64,000 nucleotides of DNA from Rhabdochlamydiaceae bacterium (GCA_019745395.1 JAIETG010000011.1:1-64000), one strand, 5' to 3'; positions 8,509-17,414 are shown, counted from the stretch's first letter. Translations and numbers: made by a program. The notes: generated by a model not told the origin, from the sequence alone.

Positions 8509-8772
8509 ATGGCAAAGTTAGTATTTGGGAATTCTAGGGATGAAGTAGATGTTCCTGATGGTAAGGATTTTATAGAAATTTGCGAGGAGCAAGGCGTTCC
8601 TTTTGCTTGTACTGAAGGGGTATGTGGGACCTGCGTAATTGAGGTAATGGAAGGAATGGAAAATCTTTCTCCATTTACCCAAGAGGAAAAAGATTTTTTA
8701 GGTGAACCAGACCGTGAAAGGCTAGCTTGCCAATGCAAGATCCTCGGCGGATGCGTAAAAATAACATTTTAA
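8509..8772 (+). CDS. Plant-type [2Fe-2S] ferredoxin
   Basis: An 87-residue electron carrier. Cys34, Cys39 and Cys42 (CTEGVCGTC) plus Cys74 in RLACQC form the C-x4-C-x2-C...C pattern that binds a [2Fe-2S] cluster in the plant/adrenodoxin fold. An additional Cys76 follows. The start was placed at the ATG at 8509, preceded by TAGGTAAG; the frame is open 30 bases further upstream without a better start. It would act in the cytoplasm, passing electrons to Fe-S assembly or a biosynthetic enzyme. The A-type carrier fusion begins 16 bp downstream, so the two form an operon and probably cooperate in cluster assembly or repair. Confidence 0.9.
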   Translation: MAKLVFGNSRDEVDVPDGKDFIEICEEQGVPFACTEGVCGTCVIEVMEGMENLSPFTQEEKDFLGEPDRERLACQCKILGGCVKITF

Positions 8773-8788
8773 TTTGAGGAGAGGACAA

Positions 8789-9370
8789 ATGGCAGAAGAA
8801 AAGCAAACCGATGTAATGCAAATTACCCGTGATATGACGATCGAGGAAATTCTAACTACTTTTCCTCAAAAAAGTCAAAAGCTAGCCCAAGAAATGACAC
8901 GCGCAGGACTCCATTGTGTAGGATGTCAAGCGGCAGTGTGGGAAACTTTAGAGGCTGGAGTTCTAGGTCACGGTTTTACAGTAGATGAGCTAGAAAATCT
9001 TTTACAAAGACTGAATAAAATTTTAGAAGAAAAAATCGATCCTAATACCATCACTGTTACAGAAAGAGCGGCTGAAAAATATCGAGCTATTCTGCAAGAT
9101 GAAGGGAAAGCAGGCTATGGGCTTCGTTTTGGAGATATGGCAGGAGGCTGTAGTGGCTTTGAGTATATTTTAGACTACTCGGAAGCTGCGACAGAAGAAG
9201 ATGAAGTCTTTGTTTCTCAAGGTGTTGAGATTCATATTAACCGCAATATGTTACCTCGTCTGCTCGGTTGTGAGATTGATTATATCGATGGACTTAATGG
9301 TTCTGGGTTTAAAATATCCAATCCCAATGCAAGGGGATCTTGTGGATGTGGAAAATCGCAAAGTTATTAA
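8789..9370 (+). CDS. DUF1858 domain fused to an A-type (IscA/ErpA-like) Fe-S carrier
   Basis: A 193-residue two-domain protein. Residues 8-82 match DUF1858 (hybrid-cluster-associated disulfide domain): TRDMTIEEILTTFPQ, then HCVGCQAAVWETLEAG, with a CxxC redox pair at Cys43 and Cys46. Residues 87-193 are an A-type carrier of the HesB/IscA family, with the three conserved cluster ligands Cys121 (GGCSGF), Cys185 and Cys187 (GSCGCG). The start at 8789 follows a strong GAGGAGAGG. It should accept and deliver Fe-S clusters, with the N-terminal pair possibly acting as a redox switch or persulfide/NO sensor; that last point is inference. It follows the ferredoxin gene in an operon and ends at a clear terminator. 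Confidence 0.88.
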   Translation: MAEEKQTDVMQITRDMTIEEILTTFPQKSQKLAQEMTRAGLHCVGCQAAVWETLEAGVLGHGFTVDELENLLQRLNKILEEKIDPNTITVTERAAEKYRAILQDEGKAGYGLRFGDMAGGCSGFEYILDYSEAATEEDEVFVSQGVEIHINRNMLPRLLGCEIDYIDGLNGSGFKISNPNARGSCGCGKSQSY

Positions 9371-9373
9371 AAT

Positions 9374-9403
9374 AAAAAAACCCGCTAGGTTTTCCTAGCG
9401 GGT
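9374..9403 (-). terminator. Bidirectional intrinsic terminator
   Basis: A perfect 10-bp stem (ACCCGCTAGG at 9380-9389, CCTAGCGGGT at 9394-9403) with a TTTT loop lies between the convergent Fe-S operon and coiled-coil gene. On the reverse strand the stem is followed by seven T residues (the A-run at 9374-9380), an excellent terminator for the reverse gene. On the forward strand the T-tract is weak. Confidence 0.85.
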
Positions 9404-9428
9404 AGTCTTTTCAGCAGTCTAATGAATA

Positions 9429-11123
9429 TTAGACAGCAACATTTGGAAAGTAAGCCGCGTCGATTTCTTCGACAGCCTCTTCAACTCTAGGAAGAGCAGC
9501 TTCAGCTTCAGCTACAGCTTGTGTAAGCTCTGCATGCTTTGTGAAAATCTCCGCATTTTTCGTTTGAAGATCTACGATAGCATTAGTAGCTTTTTCTATA
9601 GCTTTCTTTTGAGCTTTAGCATAGAAAGGCTTAGCTAAGAAAGAGAACTTTTTGCCTTCTACATCTTGTAATTGGGCATCAAGTCTTCTTTGCTCGATTA
9701 AAACTGGCTGTACTTCTTCTTGTTGCTCAAAGTTTTCCAGATCCGATAACGCAACAATCAGTTTCTCTTCAGCTGAAGGTGTTCTGCTTGTTGAAAAGGT
9801 CGGGATAAAACCTTTTAATCTTTCTGTTAAACTTTTTCCTGGCTTAACTTCTTCAGCAGGAACTTCAGTCTTTACGGCTGTTGATTTCTCAAAAGCAGCA
9901 ATTTCTTTTTTCAACTGAGCGATCTCGAACTGATTAGCAGCACTTAATTGTAGTGTTTTGCTAACTTCGTCAGTTCTGCCGAATACAGCATCATGAGCTT
10001 TTTGACCAAGAGTTCTTGTACCTTGCATCTTCATCAATTTAGAAACGAGCTCAGCGTTGTTTTCTTCAGTCTTTTCTTTGATGATAAGCTTAATACGGTC
10101 CACTTCGTTCTGCATGGTTCTGTTCAACACTGTTCTTTCCGCTTCAGTAATATTCTTACTGAGAGGATTGATGATTTGTCCAGCTGTTGTAATCGTTGTC
10201 TCAATGTTCAACTCTTTCATTAGAGAAAGAATTTGATCTGTAACTTCAAGAATCTCTTGGTTTACTTGTATAGATTCTTCTACAGTTGAGTCTGGCTTGT
10301 TAGATAAACTTTGTAGTTTGTCAAACAAAGCTTTGAGCTCGTCTAAACGATCTTTTTGTTGCTGATAAGCACCAGTAATTGTCTCAATAGCTGCAGTTTT
10401 TTCTGCATCTAAAATTTGCTTAGCTGCATCAGATTGAACTTTTGCAATTCTTTGAGCAGCTTCTGGATCTTGTGCTTTCCCATTTAACATTGGGTCATTA
10501 GCAATTTTCCCAGCTTCTTGTAAAGCTTGCATTGGATCTACAGAACCTTCTTGAAGACCTTGCTCTAAAGAGTTAAGGGCTGACTCAAGAAACTTATCTT
10601 TTTCTGAATCCATAGCAAGTTTACCTTGCAATGTCTTTAAAAGACCTTTTTGCATCCCTTCGAGAAGAGTAAGCTTTACTTGGTCTTCAGCATGAACTTT
10701 TCCAGCTTTAGCAAACCAGCTACTTGCTTTTCCAACCAATTTTGTAATTGTGTTGTCTTTAAGCCCTTGTATAAGAGTCTCAAAAGAAGCAGAAACTACA
10801 GCTTTATCTACTGGTAGGTAGAACAAGTCACGGTAGAAAGGAATTAAAGTTTCTACATCCGCAGCTTTGTAATCGATAGCGATTTGGTTTGCGAGGTAGT
10901 CGCTTTTTCTTTGTGTTTCACTCATCACCTTAATAATACGAGACTGGTGCAGGTGGTTTCTATTTACTTCAGGTTTAGAAGATCCTGAAAAAAGACCTGT
11001 AAATCTACTGATGATAGAAGTTTTTTTAGTGACCGCATCAGTTGTGATTGGAGTAACAGATGGGGTGATACCTTCAACAGGCGTTGTGCCTTCAACAGGC
11101 GTTGCTTTATTAGATATGAACAT
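9429..11123 (-). CDS. Helical coiled-coil protein with N-terminal TTPVEG repeat, candidate effector
   Basis: A 564-residue protein with no family I recognise. The N-terminus repeats the hexapeptide TTPVEG, encoded by an 18-bp tandem repeat (CCTTCAACAGGCGTTG at 11071-11086 and 11089-11104). The rest is Ala, Glu, Gln and Lys rich, with long helical stretches compatible with coiled coils (about 235-300, 330-420 and 455-550). No signal peptide or membrane segment is visible. CGGAG six bases before the ATG is a good ribosome site. It has a 499-bp upstream spacer and a strong terminator, which suggests independent and possibly high expression. A filamentous or secreted role is inferred only from composition and from the low-complexity Thr/Ser-rich N-terminus. 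Confidence 0.75.
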   Translation of the reverse strand: MFISNKATPVEGTTPVEGITPSVTPITTDAVTKKTSIISRFTGLFSGSSKPEVNRNHLHQSRIIKVMSETQRKSDYLANQIAIDYKAADVETLIPFYRDLFYLPVDKAVVSASFETLIQGLKDNTITKLVGKASSWFAKAGKVHAEDQVKLTLLEGMQKGLLKTLQGKLAMDSEKDKFLESALNSLEQGLQEGSVDPMQALQEAGKIANDPMLNGKAQDPEAAQRIAKVQSDAAKQILDAEKTAAIETITGAYQQQKDRLDELKALFDKLQSLSNKPDSTVEESIQVNQEILEVTDQILSLMKELNIETTITTAGQIINPLSKNITEAERTVLNRTMQNEVDRIKLIIKEKTEENNAELVSKLMKMQGTRTLGQKAHDAVFGRTDEVSKTLQLSAANQFEIAQLKKEIAAFEKSTAVKTEVPAEEVKPGKSLTERLKGFIPTFSTSRTPSAEEKLIVALSDLENFEQQEEVQPVLIEQRRLDAQLQDVEGKKFSFLAKPFYAKAQKKAIEKATNAIVDLQTKNAEIFTKHAELTQAVAEAEAALPRVEEAVEEIDAAYFPNVAV

Positions 11124-11622
11124 AATTTCTCCGAAATAATTATTATTTGGTTACTTGTTTATTGGTTATTGTTTGGTTTTTGTTTTGTTTAATGTTTATA
11201 CAATTCATCGTAAATTAAAATGATATCAAATTGTAAAATAAAAGCGAAGAATAATTTTCGTAAGCCTTTAATATTAAATTAAATATAGTAATAGTTATAA
11301 ATTTAATTGTCGTTTTGTTGTAATGTGTAATTTTTGGTTGACACGCGCTCATCTCTGGAAATGAACAGGTTGTGTATTTAAAGTTTTTATCAAGATAATA
11401 ACAAAAAATACGCTTGTTTATGTCTATTTTTTGAATAAAAAAGAATGTCTATAACCATATGTTATTTTTGATCGCATAATAGTTCTGTCTTTGATTGAAC
11501 TGTATTATTTGCGCGTGTTATTTAATGTGTATTAATAAGGTGTTTGTTTGTTTTTTGTTAATGTGTTGTTGTGATATAATTTGCATTCGTTAGTTATTAT
11601 ATGTGTAGATGTGGTGTAAAAA
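11124..11622. promoter_or_regulatory. 499-bp AT-rich divergent spacer with a strong extended -10 promoter
   Basis: This spacer separates two divergent candidate host-interaction genes. Rightward, TGATATAAT (11572-11580) is an extended -10, inside the exact 13-mer also found before the 6905 gene, 42 bp before the ATG. Leftward, TATAAA lies about 75 bp upstream of the 9429-11123 gene. A TTGACA at 11338-11343 has no good -10 at 17 bp. I see no small gene or RNA in the rest. Confidence 0.55.
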
Positions 11623-13824
11623 ATGAGTATAGGTTCTTTACTTTTTTCAGAGTCTTCTCAAAGTCGTTTGCAATCTGCTTTTTCTGTTTTAGAAAAAAAC
11701 ACTATAGAAACAAATCTTTTTTCTAAAAGCTCATTGCCATCTCAACCTTTTTCGGAAGAACCAGGAATTGGAAGTTTTGCTTACGGGGAAAAAGATCTTT
11801 CCGCTAATACAAGCTCATTGGTTCGTCAGGTAGGGCCATCTTCTCCCGCCACTAGTGCATTAGGATTGACTACCTGCTGGAATTTACCTCAAGGATTGAT
11901 AGGGCTTAGACAAGCTAGGAAATCCTATTTGAAGGCTAGCGAAATTCACGATACAGCAGGACAAGTGATGGCCTCATCTAATGCTGTTTTAAGATCGGGC
12001 CAAGTATTAGGAGGCGGAGGTTTTTGTTTTATTCGCCTAAATGACATTATTAATAATGGCTTACATGGAACTCGTTCTGGGCTCGCAGCAGCTACCTCCT
12101 ATGCGCTGCCTATAGCAACTTATGGATTTGGCGCTTTATATGCTGCTTTTTTACCGCTTGCGGGAATCAGTATAGGAGAGATCAATGGTTTTTTGGGGAG
12201 AATGAAATCTGCACAAGCAAGTCACAGCAAAGAACCTTTGCGTCGTTTGGTAGGTGAGCTTACAGGAGTTTTTCCAGAGAGTATGCCATCTCAAGATTTT
12301 TATGAGGGACTTGGAAAAGAACTTCGCCATATCCTTAATACTTCTTTGCAACCTCAGCTATCTTCTTTTTCTGATGCAAGTTTGGGAAGATCCCTATTTA
12401 GTTTGAATGCATCATTTTCTTCCATGAAACAAGCTTTACGCGGTCCTGGAGATCATAGTAAATACTTGCCAGATGTTTTGAAAAACCTTTCTATTTCTGT
12501 ATCAAGTGGGATCAAAGCTCACGATTTGAAAAAAAATGCAGAGGTCATTTCTGCTCTTTGGGCAAGAAAAAAAGTCCAAGAGCAAGATGTATACATCCAT
12601 TTAGGAATGAGACTGAAAGAGGTGTTTTCTGAGATCGACCCTAAACTTGTAAAAAAATTGTCTCACGAAGAGCTTGGTAAAGCTCTTTTTACGCAAGAGT
12701 ATCGTAAGTTCCTTCCTTTAGTTTTAGAGAGAATGGGGATTTCAGCGAAGACAGTGAAAACAGTAGGTGATTTGCAAGGCGATCAAATACTTATTCGATC
12801 TATTTGGGCTAAGAGTAAAGAAGTTGTTCATGGGCGCGTTTTTGGATCTAAAGCAATGTCTGCTATTTCTAAGGCGCAGCAGATGCATCTTTATGAGCTT
12901 TTAAGCTCCAAAGAAGTTGCGGATCAAGAGTATGCAGAAAAGCAGACCGAAGTGTTATTTAAAGAGTTGGACATGGGCGCTAGAGAAAACCGTTTGGTCT
13001 GGGGGCTTTATTTTTTAACAGGTCTTTTAGGAACTATTTTTACAGGACTTGCAGATAGCGTATATAGCGTTGCTGGATTTTTTTGCTGCTTTGTTTTTAT
13101 GTGGGTAGCAGATTTCATGAGCTTTTTAAAGGTTTGTGAGTCAGATGGTCCTGTTGGAAAGTGGGATCGATTGTATGTTTTTAGCCATTTTCTATTAGGG
13201 GCTGCTGCTGTGACTATGGCTACCTTGCTTTTGATCGGAGTTATGGGTGCTGTAACTTATGGTTCAGGGGGATTATTTCTTCCTATCGCTATTTTGACTA
13301 TTGGATCCATATGGATGGGCGTAGATATTTGGTCGCTTTTCCAAATCGAAGAAAGAAGAGCAAGATATAAAGAGGCTCACCCTACTTTGCAGGATTTTTC
13401 TCAAAAAGTCTCTTCGAAAGCTTCTTTTGAAGATAAGGAAGAGATGTTTCATAAGCTTCCTAAGCTTATGCAAAAACAGATTTTGCTATCTGGGCTTGAA
13501 AAAACTGGAAGCGCTAAAGACCTGTATGCTTCTTTTGATATTCAGCCTCTTGTTACACAAAAAAGACTGCGTAAAGTTGCTCAAGTAACTCAGGAGCTCT
13601 CTCTTTCCAAAGATGCAGATCCTATTACAGAGAAAAATTTCTTTATCCACCCATGTAAGAAAATTTTTATACAGAATTTGTACAACCAGTGGGCTCGAGA
13701 TGGGCAAAGGAAAATTCTTCAAAGGATCGACAGGATAGAGGGGCGATTGCAATCTGCTGTTGAAGCTGTTATGGAAAAGGTGCGCGCACCTGTTGCTAAT
13801 GGCAACCTATTGAAAGCTACGTAG
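11623..13824 (+). CDS. Multi-pass membrane protein of unknown function, Inc-like candidate
   Basis: A 733-residue protein with no recognised family. A hydrophobic stretch lies at about residues 155-187. A strong cluster follows at about 458-571: LYFLTGLLGTIFTGL, VAGFFCCFVFMWVADFM, SHFLLGAAAVTMATLLLIGV and LFLPIAILTIGSIWMGV. The N-terminus is Ser-rich without a cleavable signal peptide, and both ends are soluble and helical. Paired hydrophobic hairpins without a signal peptide are typical of chlamydial inclusion membrane (Inc) proteins delivered by type III secretion. The size is large for that class, so an ordinary inner-membrane protein is also possible. The gene is preceded by a strong extended -10 promoter. 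Confidence 0.7.
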   Translation: MSIGSLLFSESSQSRLQSAFSVLEKNTIETNLFSKSSLPSQPFSEEPGIGSFAYGEKDLSANTSSLVRQVGPSSPATSALGLTTCWNLPQGLIGLRQARKSYLKASEIHDTAGQVMASSNAVLRSGQVLGGGGFCFIRLNDIINNGLHGTRSGLAAATSYALPIATYGFGALYAAFLPLAGISIGEINGFLGRMKSAQASHSKEPLRRLVGELTGVFPESMPSQDFYEGLGKELRHILNTSLQPQLSSFSDASLGRSLFSLNASFSSMKQALRGPGDHSKYLPDVLKNLSISVSSGIKAHDLKKNAEVISALWARKKVQEQDVYIHLGMRLKEVFSEIDPKLVKKLSHEELGKALFTQEYRKFLPLVLERMGISAKTVKTVGDLQGDQILIRSIWAKSKEVVHGRVFGSKAMSAISKAQQMHLYELLSSKEVADQEYAEKQTEVLFKELDMGARENRLVWGLYFLTGLLGTIFTGLADSVYSVAGFFCCFVFMWVADFMSFLKVCESDGPVGKWDRLYVFSHFLLGAAAVTMATLLLIGVMGAVTYGSGGLFLPIAILTIGSIWMGVDIWSLFQIEERRARYKEAHPTLQDFSQKVSSKASFEDKEEMFHKLPKLMQKQILLSGLEKTGSAKDLYASFDIQPLVTQKRLRKVAQVTQELSLSKDADPITEKNFFIHPCKKIFIQNLYNQWARDGQRKILQRIDRIEGRLQSAVEAVMEKVRAPVANGNLLKAT

Positions 13825-13939
13825 TTTTTACTTTAGATAGCTGTAAGCATTTTTTGTGATTTTTCTATTGTGAAGTTTGGTGATCAGGTTTTATCGTTGA
13901 TGACTTTTAACGGCTGTATGCTTGTGTAGGGTCTATTTT

Positions 13940-15040
13940 ATGTTTGTCTATTCTAAAAAAATCGCACAGTTTATCCATACTATTAAAAATGTAATCAAGG
14001 ATATCTTGTTACATGAGGTTCGTCTACATGTAACTGGCAATTGGTTTATGGATAGATTTGGGGAAACCTACTATCCCATAGCCGTGGGCATTTACAACGA
14101 TAGGAATATGCTTGGGTACTTTGATCCGGGTCTTTATGAGCTTGGATTTCATGAGCGCCTCATGTATGCGAGCGAAAAACAGCTTCATGATATTGTTAGG
14201 CATGAGCTTGCTCATTATCTTCTATTTATTGGAGGGGGACAGGTTACTGCTCATGGGATTGAGTTCAGAGCTTTTTGCCAGAGCTTAGGTTGGGGCCCTG
14301 AAGTATATAGTGCAACGATTCAATTAGATGATGTGCAAAAAACGGAGGAGATAAGGGAATCTGACATTTTGAGAAAAGTTCAAAAATTAATGGCTCTTTC
14401 TAGTAGTAGCAATAAGCACGAATCTGAACTTGCAATGATCAAAGCTCAGCAACTTCTTTTAAAGCACAATATTGAATCGAAATATAGGGACGTTGATGAT
14501 GGGGAAAAAGTCTACCTCAAACGTATCATGAAACAGCCTCAAAGAACGGAGAAAATGTGTGCGATAGCACGGATTTTGAATACGTTTTTTGTTTCTCCTG
14601 TTTTTGGGCGAAAAGATCGGTGTACATATCTCGAAATTTTAGGAAGTAAAGTCAATTTGGAAATCGCAGAGTATGTTGCAGATGTTCTTCATGACAAACT
14701 AGAAGATCTATGGAATCAAACAAAGCGCGAGTATGATTTAAAAGGCCTTGTTGCAAAAAATTCTTTTTTTCGTGGTATCGCATCGGGTTATGTCAGCAAA
14801 ATAAACGCTCTTAAAAATTCCTATCCAGGGGACGTTACTAAATCTTTGATGGTAATTGAGGGGAAGCTTAAGGAAGCTCAAAGTTTGGTTTATGGGCGAT
14901 TGACTTCTTCTGCAAGTAGAGTCAAGTCCTGTCGGACTTCTTCTGAGCTAGGAAAGCAAGCAGGAGAGGCTCTCAATATCAATCCAGGTATAGCTCGCTC
15001 TAGCAAAGATTCTAAGCAGCATATTTCTTATAAGAGCTGA
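13940..15040 (+). CDS. SprT-like zinc metalloprotease with DUF2786 domain
   Basis: From the ATG at 13940 the protein has 366 residues; an in-frame TTG 18 bases upstream is less likely. Residues 1-120 form an SprT-like domain with the zinc motif HELAH (His88, Glu89, His92) and a third ligand in AHGIEFRAFC (His105), as in SprT/Spartan proteases that degrade DNA-bound or misfolded proteins. Residues about 140-300 match DUF2786, starting ILRKVQKLMALSSSSNKHESE. The tail is Ser-rich. The combination occurs in bacteria and phages, and the protease is likely active because all zinc ligands are present. It converges with the SET-domain gene one base away. Whether it works in the bacterium or in the host nucleus is unknown. 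Confidence 0.82.
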   Translation: MFVYSKKIAQFIHTIKNVIKDILLHEVRLHVTGNWFMDRFGETYYPIAVGIYNDRNMLGYFDPGLYELGFHERLMYASEKQLHDIVRHELAHYLLFIGGGQVTAHGIEFRAFCQSLGWGPEVYSATIQLDDVQKTEEIRESDILRKVQKLMALSSSSNKHESELAMIKAQQLLLKHNIESKYRDVDDGEKVYLKRIMKQPQRTEKMCAIARILNTFFVSPVFGRKDRCTYLEILGSKVNLEIAEYVADVLHDKLEDLWNQTKREYDLKGLVAKNSFFRGIASGYVSKINALKNSYPGDVTKSLMVIEGKLKEAQSLVYGRLTSSASRVKSCRTSSELGKQAGEALNINPGIARSSKDSKQHISYKS

Positions 15041-15041
15041 T

Positions 15042-15647
15042 TTAGAGGGTAAAGTGTTTGCCATAACCTGCAAGAAGCTCTTTTCCTTTGGGGATATCAC
15101 AAACTGCAACATATCCAAAATGCAAAGTTCCTTTGTGGATCAAGGGGCGAATCCTCACATTAGGTGCAGGTCCTATCCCCTGGAAATCGTTGATCAGAGC
15201 AGTTTCATTTGCTATGTTCTGAGCGTCTATGATTAAAAATAAATGATCTTTTTTTATTACCCATGCATAGGAAGAATTGGGGACTCGTGCAAAAAGATCT
15301 CTTAGAGAACTCTGGTCATTTACTAAATATATTTCTCCAACATATTCTCCTATCTGAGTTCCCATTTTTATTTCTTGTGTGGCAAAAATACCACGGTGTG
15401 TATTTCCTCTTAATGTTTTTTGATGGCAAAGTGGGTGCGATTTTTGGCCATCAATGGTAAATAAGGGAGTTATTTCTCTGATCTGGACTTGCGGAATCAC
15501 TCGTCTCTCTTCAATGACCCAAGAGATTTTTTCAAGGTCTTCAGAATTTCCCGTGCTAAGGAAAGTTTGTAAAAGGCAAAGAGGCATTTCCGCTGCAGTA
15601 GATTCCCTTGCGTAGGTTAATCCGTTGGGCCACAGTTTTGGAACCAT
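15042..15647 (-). CDS. SET-domain protein lysine methyltransferase
   Basis: A 201-residue protein. Residues about 84-198 carry SET-domain hallmarks: RGIFATQEIKMGTQIGEYVGE (post-N strand), the NETALINDFQG..PNVR region equivalent to RFINHSC.PN, and GYVAVCDIPKGKELLAGYG, equivalent to I..GEEL..DYG. The canonical Asn-His is Asn-Asp here (residues 153-154), and the final Asp-Tyr-Gly is Gly-Tyr-Gly, so cofactor binding may be altered. SET proteins transfer methyl groups from S-adenosylmethionine to lysines. Chlamydiae encode such enzymes, which modify their own histone-like Hc1 (cpnSET) or host histones (NUE). No pre-SET zinc cysteines are seen. The 3' end abuts the SprT-like gene. Confidence 0.82.
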   Translation of the reverse strand: MVPKLWPNGLTYARESTAAEMPLCLLQTFLSTGNSEDLEKISWVIEERRVIPQVQIREITPLFTIDGQKSHPLCHQKTLRGNTHRGIFATQEIKMGTQIGEYVGEIYLVNDQSSLRDLFARVPNSSYAWVIKKDHLFLIIDAQNIANETALINDFQGIGPAPNVRIRPLIHKGTLHFGYVAVCDIPKGKELLAGYGKHFTL

Positions 15648-15773
15648 ATTCTCTCTTATTTCCTTGTAATAATTTTTGCATAGAGGCTTTTAAAATATAT
15701 TTCAATATAAAGCTATCTAGTACTAAAAGGAAAAATCTGCTAGTCTAGTAAAAATTTATATTTTGGAGATGTA

Positions 15774-16544
15774 TTGAAAATGAATCAAATCAGCGTAACT
15801 ATCTTGGTGAAAAATAGCGAAGAAACGTTAGAAAACACTTTGGAGTCTGTTTCTTCTTTTACAGAGGTTGTTTTGCTCGATACGGGATCCACAGATGACA
15901 CCTTGACGATTGCTCGCAAATTTCCCAACGTCAAGATTTTTAGTGCTCCTTTTCAAGGCTTTGGAAAAACGCATAATACCGCTACTTCTTTTGCCTCATG
16001 CGATTGGATTTTATCTTTGGACAGCGATGAAGTACTCTCTCAAGATCTTGTTGCAGAACTTCATAGTAAAGCGTTGGATTCCCAGTGTGTATATTCCATT
16101 CGTAGACGGAATTTTTTATACGGAAAAGAGATGAAAACATGCTCGGGATGGAATCCTGACTGGGTGGTTCGTCTGTACAACAGAAAAAGCACGTCTTTTG
16201 ATCAAGCGGAAGTGCATGAAAAGATCATCCAAGGCTCTTTGAGAAAAGAGCAGCTCTTATATACAATGAGCCATGTCCCGTATCGCCGGATATCGGATTT
16301 TTTACAGAAAATGCAATCGTATTCGGATCTCTTTGCGAAAGATCATAAAGGGCGCAGGCCATCTTCTATGATTACGGCTATTTTTCATGGATGGATGGCT
16401 TTTTTCAAAAGCTATGTTTTGAAAAGAGGCTTTTTACAAGGATCGGAAGGTTTTTTGATTTCTACTTATAATGGGCATACAGCCTTTTACAAATACCTTA
16501 AGCTTAAAGAGGAAAACGCTAAAAACTGCGATGGACAAGTTTAG
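15774..16544 (+). CDS. Family 2 glycosyltransferase, WaaE/KdtX-like (LPS core)
   Basis: A 256-residue inverting GT-A enzyme. VTILVKNSEETLENTLESV starts the nucleotide-binding fold. VVLLDTGSTDDT and ILSLDSDEVL contain the Asp residues for nucleotide-sugar and metal binding, and WVVRLYNR and HEKI follow. This pattern is typical of the WaaE/KdtX subfamily, which adds glucose to the heptose or Kdo region of lipopolysaccharide at the inner membrane. The TTG at 15774 is favoured because GGAG lies five bases upstream; the ATG at 15780 is the alternative. The last 26 bases overlap the convergent ispA 3' end. The sugar and acceptor are inferred from family. Confidence 0.85.
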   Translation: MKMNQISVTILVKNSEETLENTLESVSSFTEVVLLDTGSTDDTLTIARKFPNVKIFSAPFQGFGKTHNTATSFASCDWILSLDSDEVLSQDLVAELHSKALDSQCVYSIRRRNFLYGKEMKTCSGWNPDWVVRLYNRKSTSFDQAEVHEKIIQGSLRKEQLLYTMSHVPYRRISDFLQKMQSYSDLFAKDHKGRRPSSMITAIFHGWMAFFKSYVLKRGFLQGSEGFLISTYNGHTAFYKYLKLKEENAKNCDGQV

Positions 16545-17403
16545 GGAGCATCTGCGCTAAAGGAGACTGCTCGATCTGCATGTTTTTACATTGTTCTAAA
16601 ACGCTTTGTAAAAGCTCTTCGGAAAGTTTTTTGGCAGCATCTAGTCCCAAAAGAGATATGCTGGTCGTTTTGTGGTTTTCCTGATCTGATCCTAGAGGTT
16701 TTCCAAGAGTTGTTTGATCTCCTTCTACATCTAAAATATCATCGATGATCTGAAAGGAAAGACCGATTTTTTGCCCGATCAGACAAAGCTCTTTGAGAAT
16801 CGAGGTACAGACCCCTGCAGCGATGCCTCCAATTTCTAAGGAAGCGCTGAGTAACGCTGCGGTTTTTCCCATATGGATCGCTTTTAGCGTTTCCCAGGAG
16901 ATCACTTTGTCTTCACTGAAAAGATCTAAAGATTGCCCTCCAATCATTCCTGTTCCTCCTGCGTGTTTAGATAAGACGGAAATCATGTCGACAATCTGCT
17001 TTGCTGTAAGGTTGGGACTTGAGGCTAATGTTTGGAAGCAAAGCGTAAGCAGAAGATCTCCCGCCAGCACAGCTTGCCCTTCTGGATATACAGTATGTAG
17101 GGTGGGTTTTCCTCTTCTCAAATCATCATCATCCATACAGGGAAGATCATCATGGATGAGGGAGTATGTGTGGATCATTTCCAGCGCGCAAGCTGGATTG
17201 AGTGTTTTTTCTAAAGAAACACCAAAGGTTTCTCCGGTTGCTATCACAAGAAGTGGGCGCAGTCTTTTTCCTGGAGTAAGAAGGGAGTATCTCGCAGCAT
17301 GAAAAATATAAGAATAAGGACCCTCTGGAGGGGTAAGGAGCCTATCTAGCGCCTTTTCTAGAGAATCTTTGCATTCTTGCAAAGGTAGATGCGTCTTGAT
17401 CAT
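16519..17403 (-). CDS. ispA: Polyprenyl (farnesyl) diphosphate synthase
   Basis: A 294-residue E-isoprenyl diphosphate synthase. It condenses dimethylallyl or geranyl diphosphate with isopentenyl diphosphate to make farnesyl (perhaps geranylgeranyl) diphosphate for undecaprenyl and quinone synthesis. Visible are GKRLRPLLV, the first Asp-rich motif HDDLPCMDDDDLRRGKPT (FARM), GGQSLDL, and the second motif QIIDDILDVEGD (SARM). A GGAG lies eight bases before the ATG. It starts 11 bp after lolD and is the last gene of the rpmG-lolC/E-lolD-ispA cluster. The C-terminus ends slightly earlier than in E. coli IspA and overlaps the convergent glycosyltransferase gene by 26 bp. Confidence 0.93.
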   Translation of the reverse strand: MIKTHLPLQECKDSLEKALDRLLTPPEGPYSYIFHAARYSLLTPGKRLRPLLVIATGETFGVSLEKTLNPACALEMIHTYSLIHDDLPCMDDDDLRRGKPTLHTVYPEGQAVLAGDLLLTLCFQTLASSPNLTAKQIVDMISVLSKHAGGTGMIGGQSLDLFSEDKVISWETLKAIHMGKTAALLSASLEIGGIAAGVCTSILKELCLIGQKIGLSFQIIDDILDVEGDQTTLGKPLGSDQENHKTTSISLLGLDAAKKLSEELLQSVLEQCKNMQIEQSPLAQMLPKLVHRSF

Positions 17404-17414
17404 TTACAGAACTC

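Noticed and set aside
11338-11366. TTGACA at 11338 as a promoter
   Set aside because: No acceptable -10 lies at 16-19 bp, and the gene start is about 280 bp away.
16793-17302. Forward 169-codon frame
   Set aside because: It is the shadow of ispA on the opposite strand; the ispA motifs are unambiguous.
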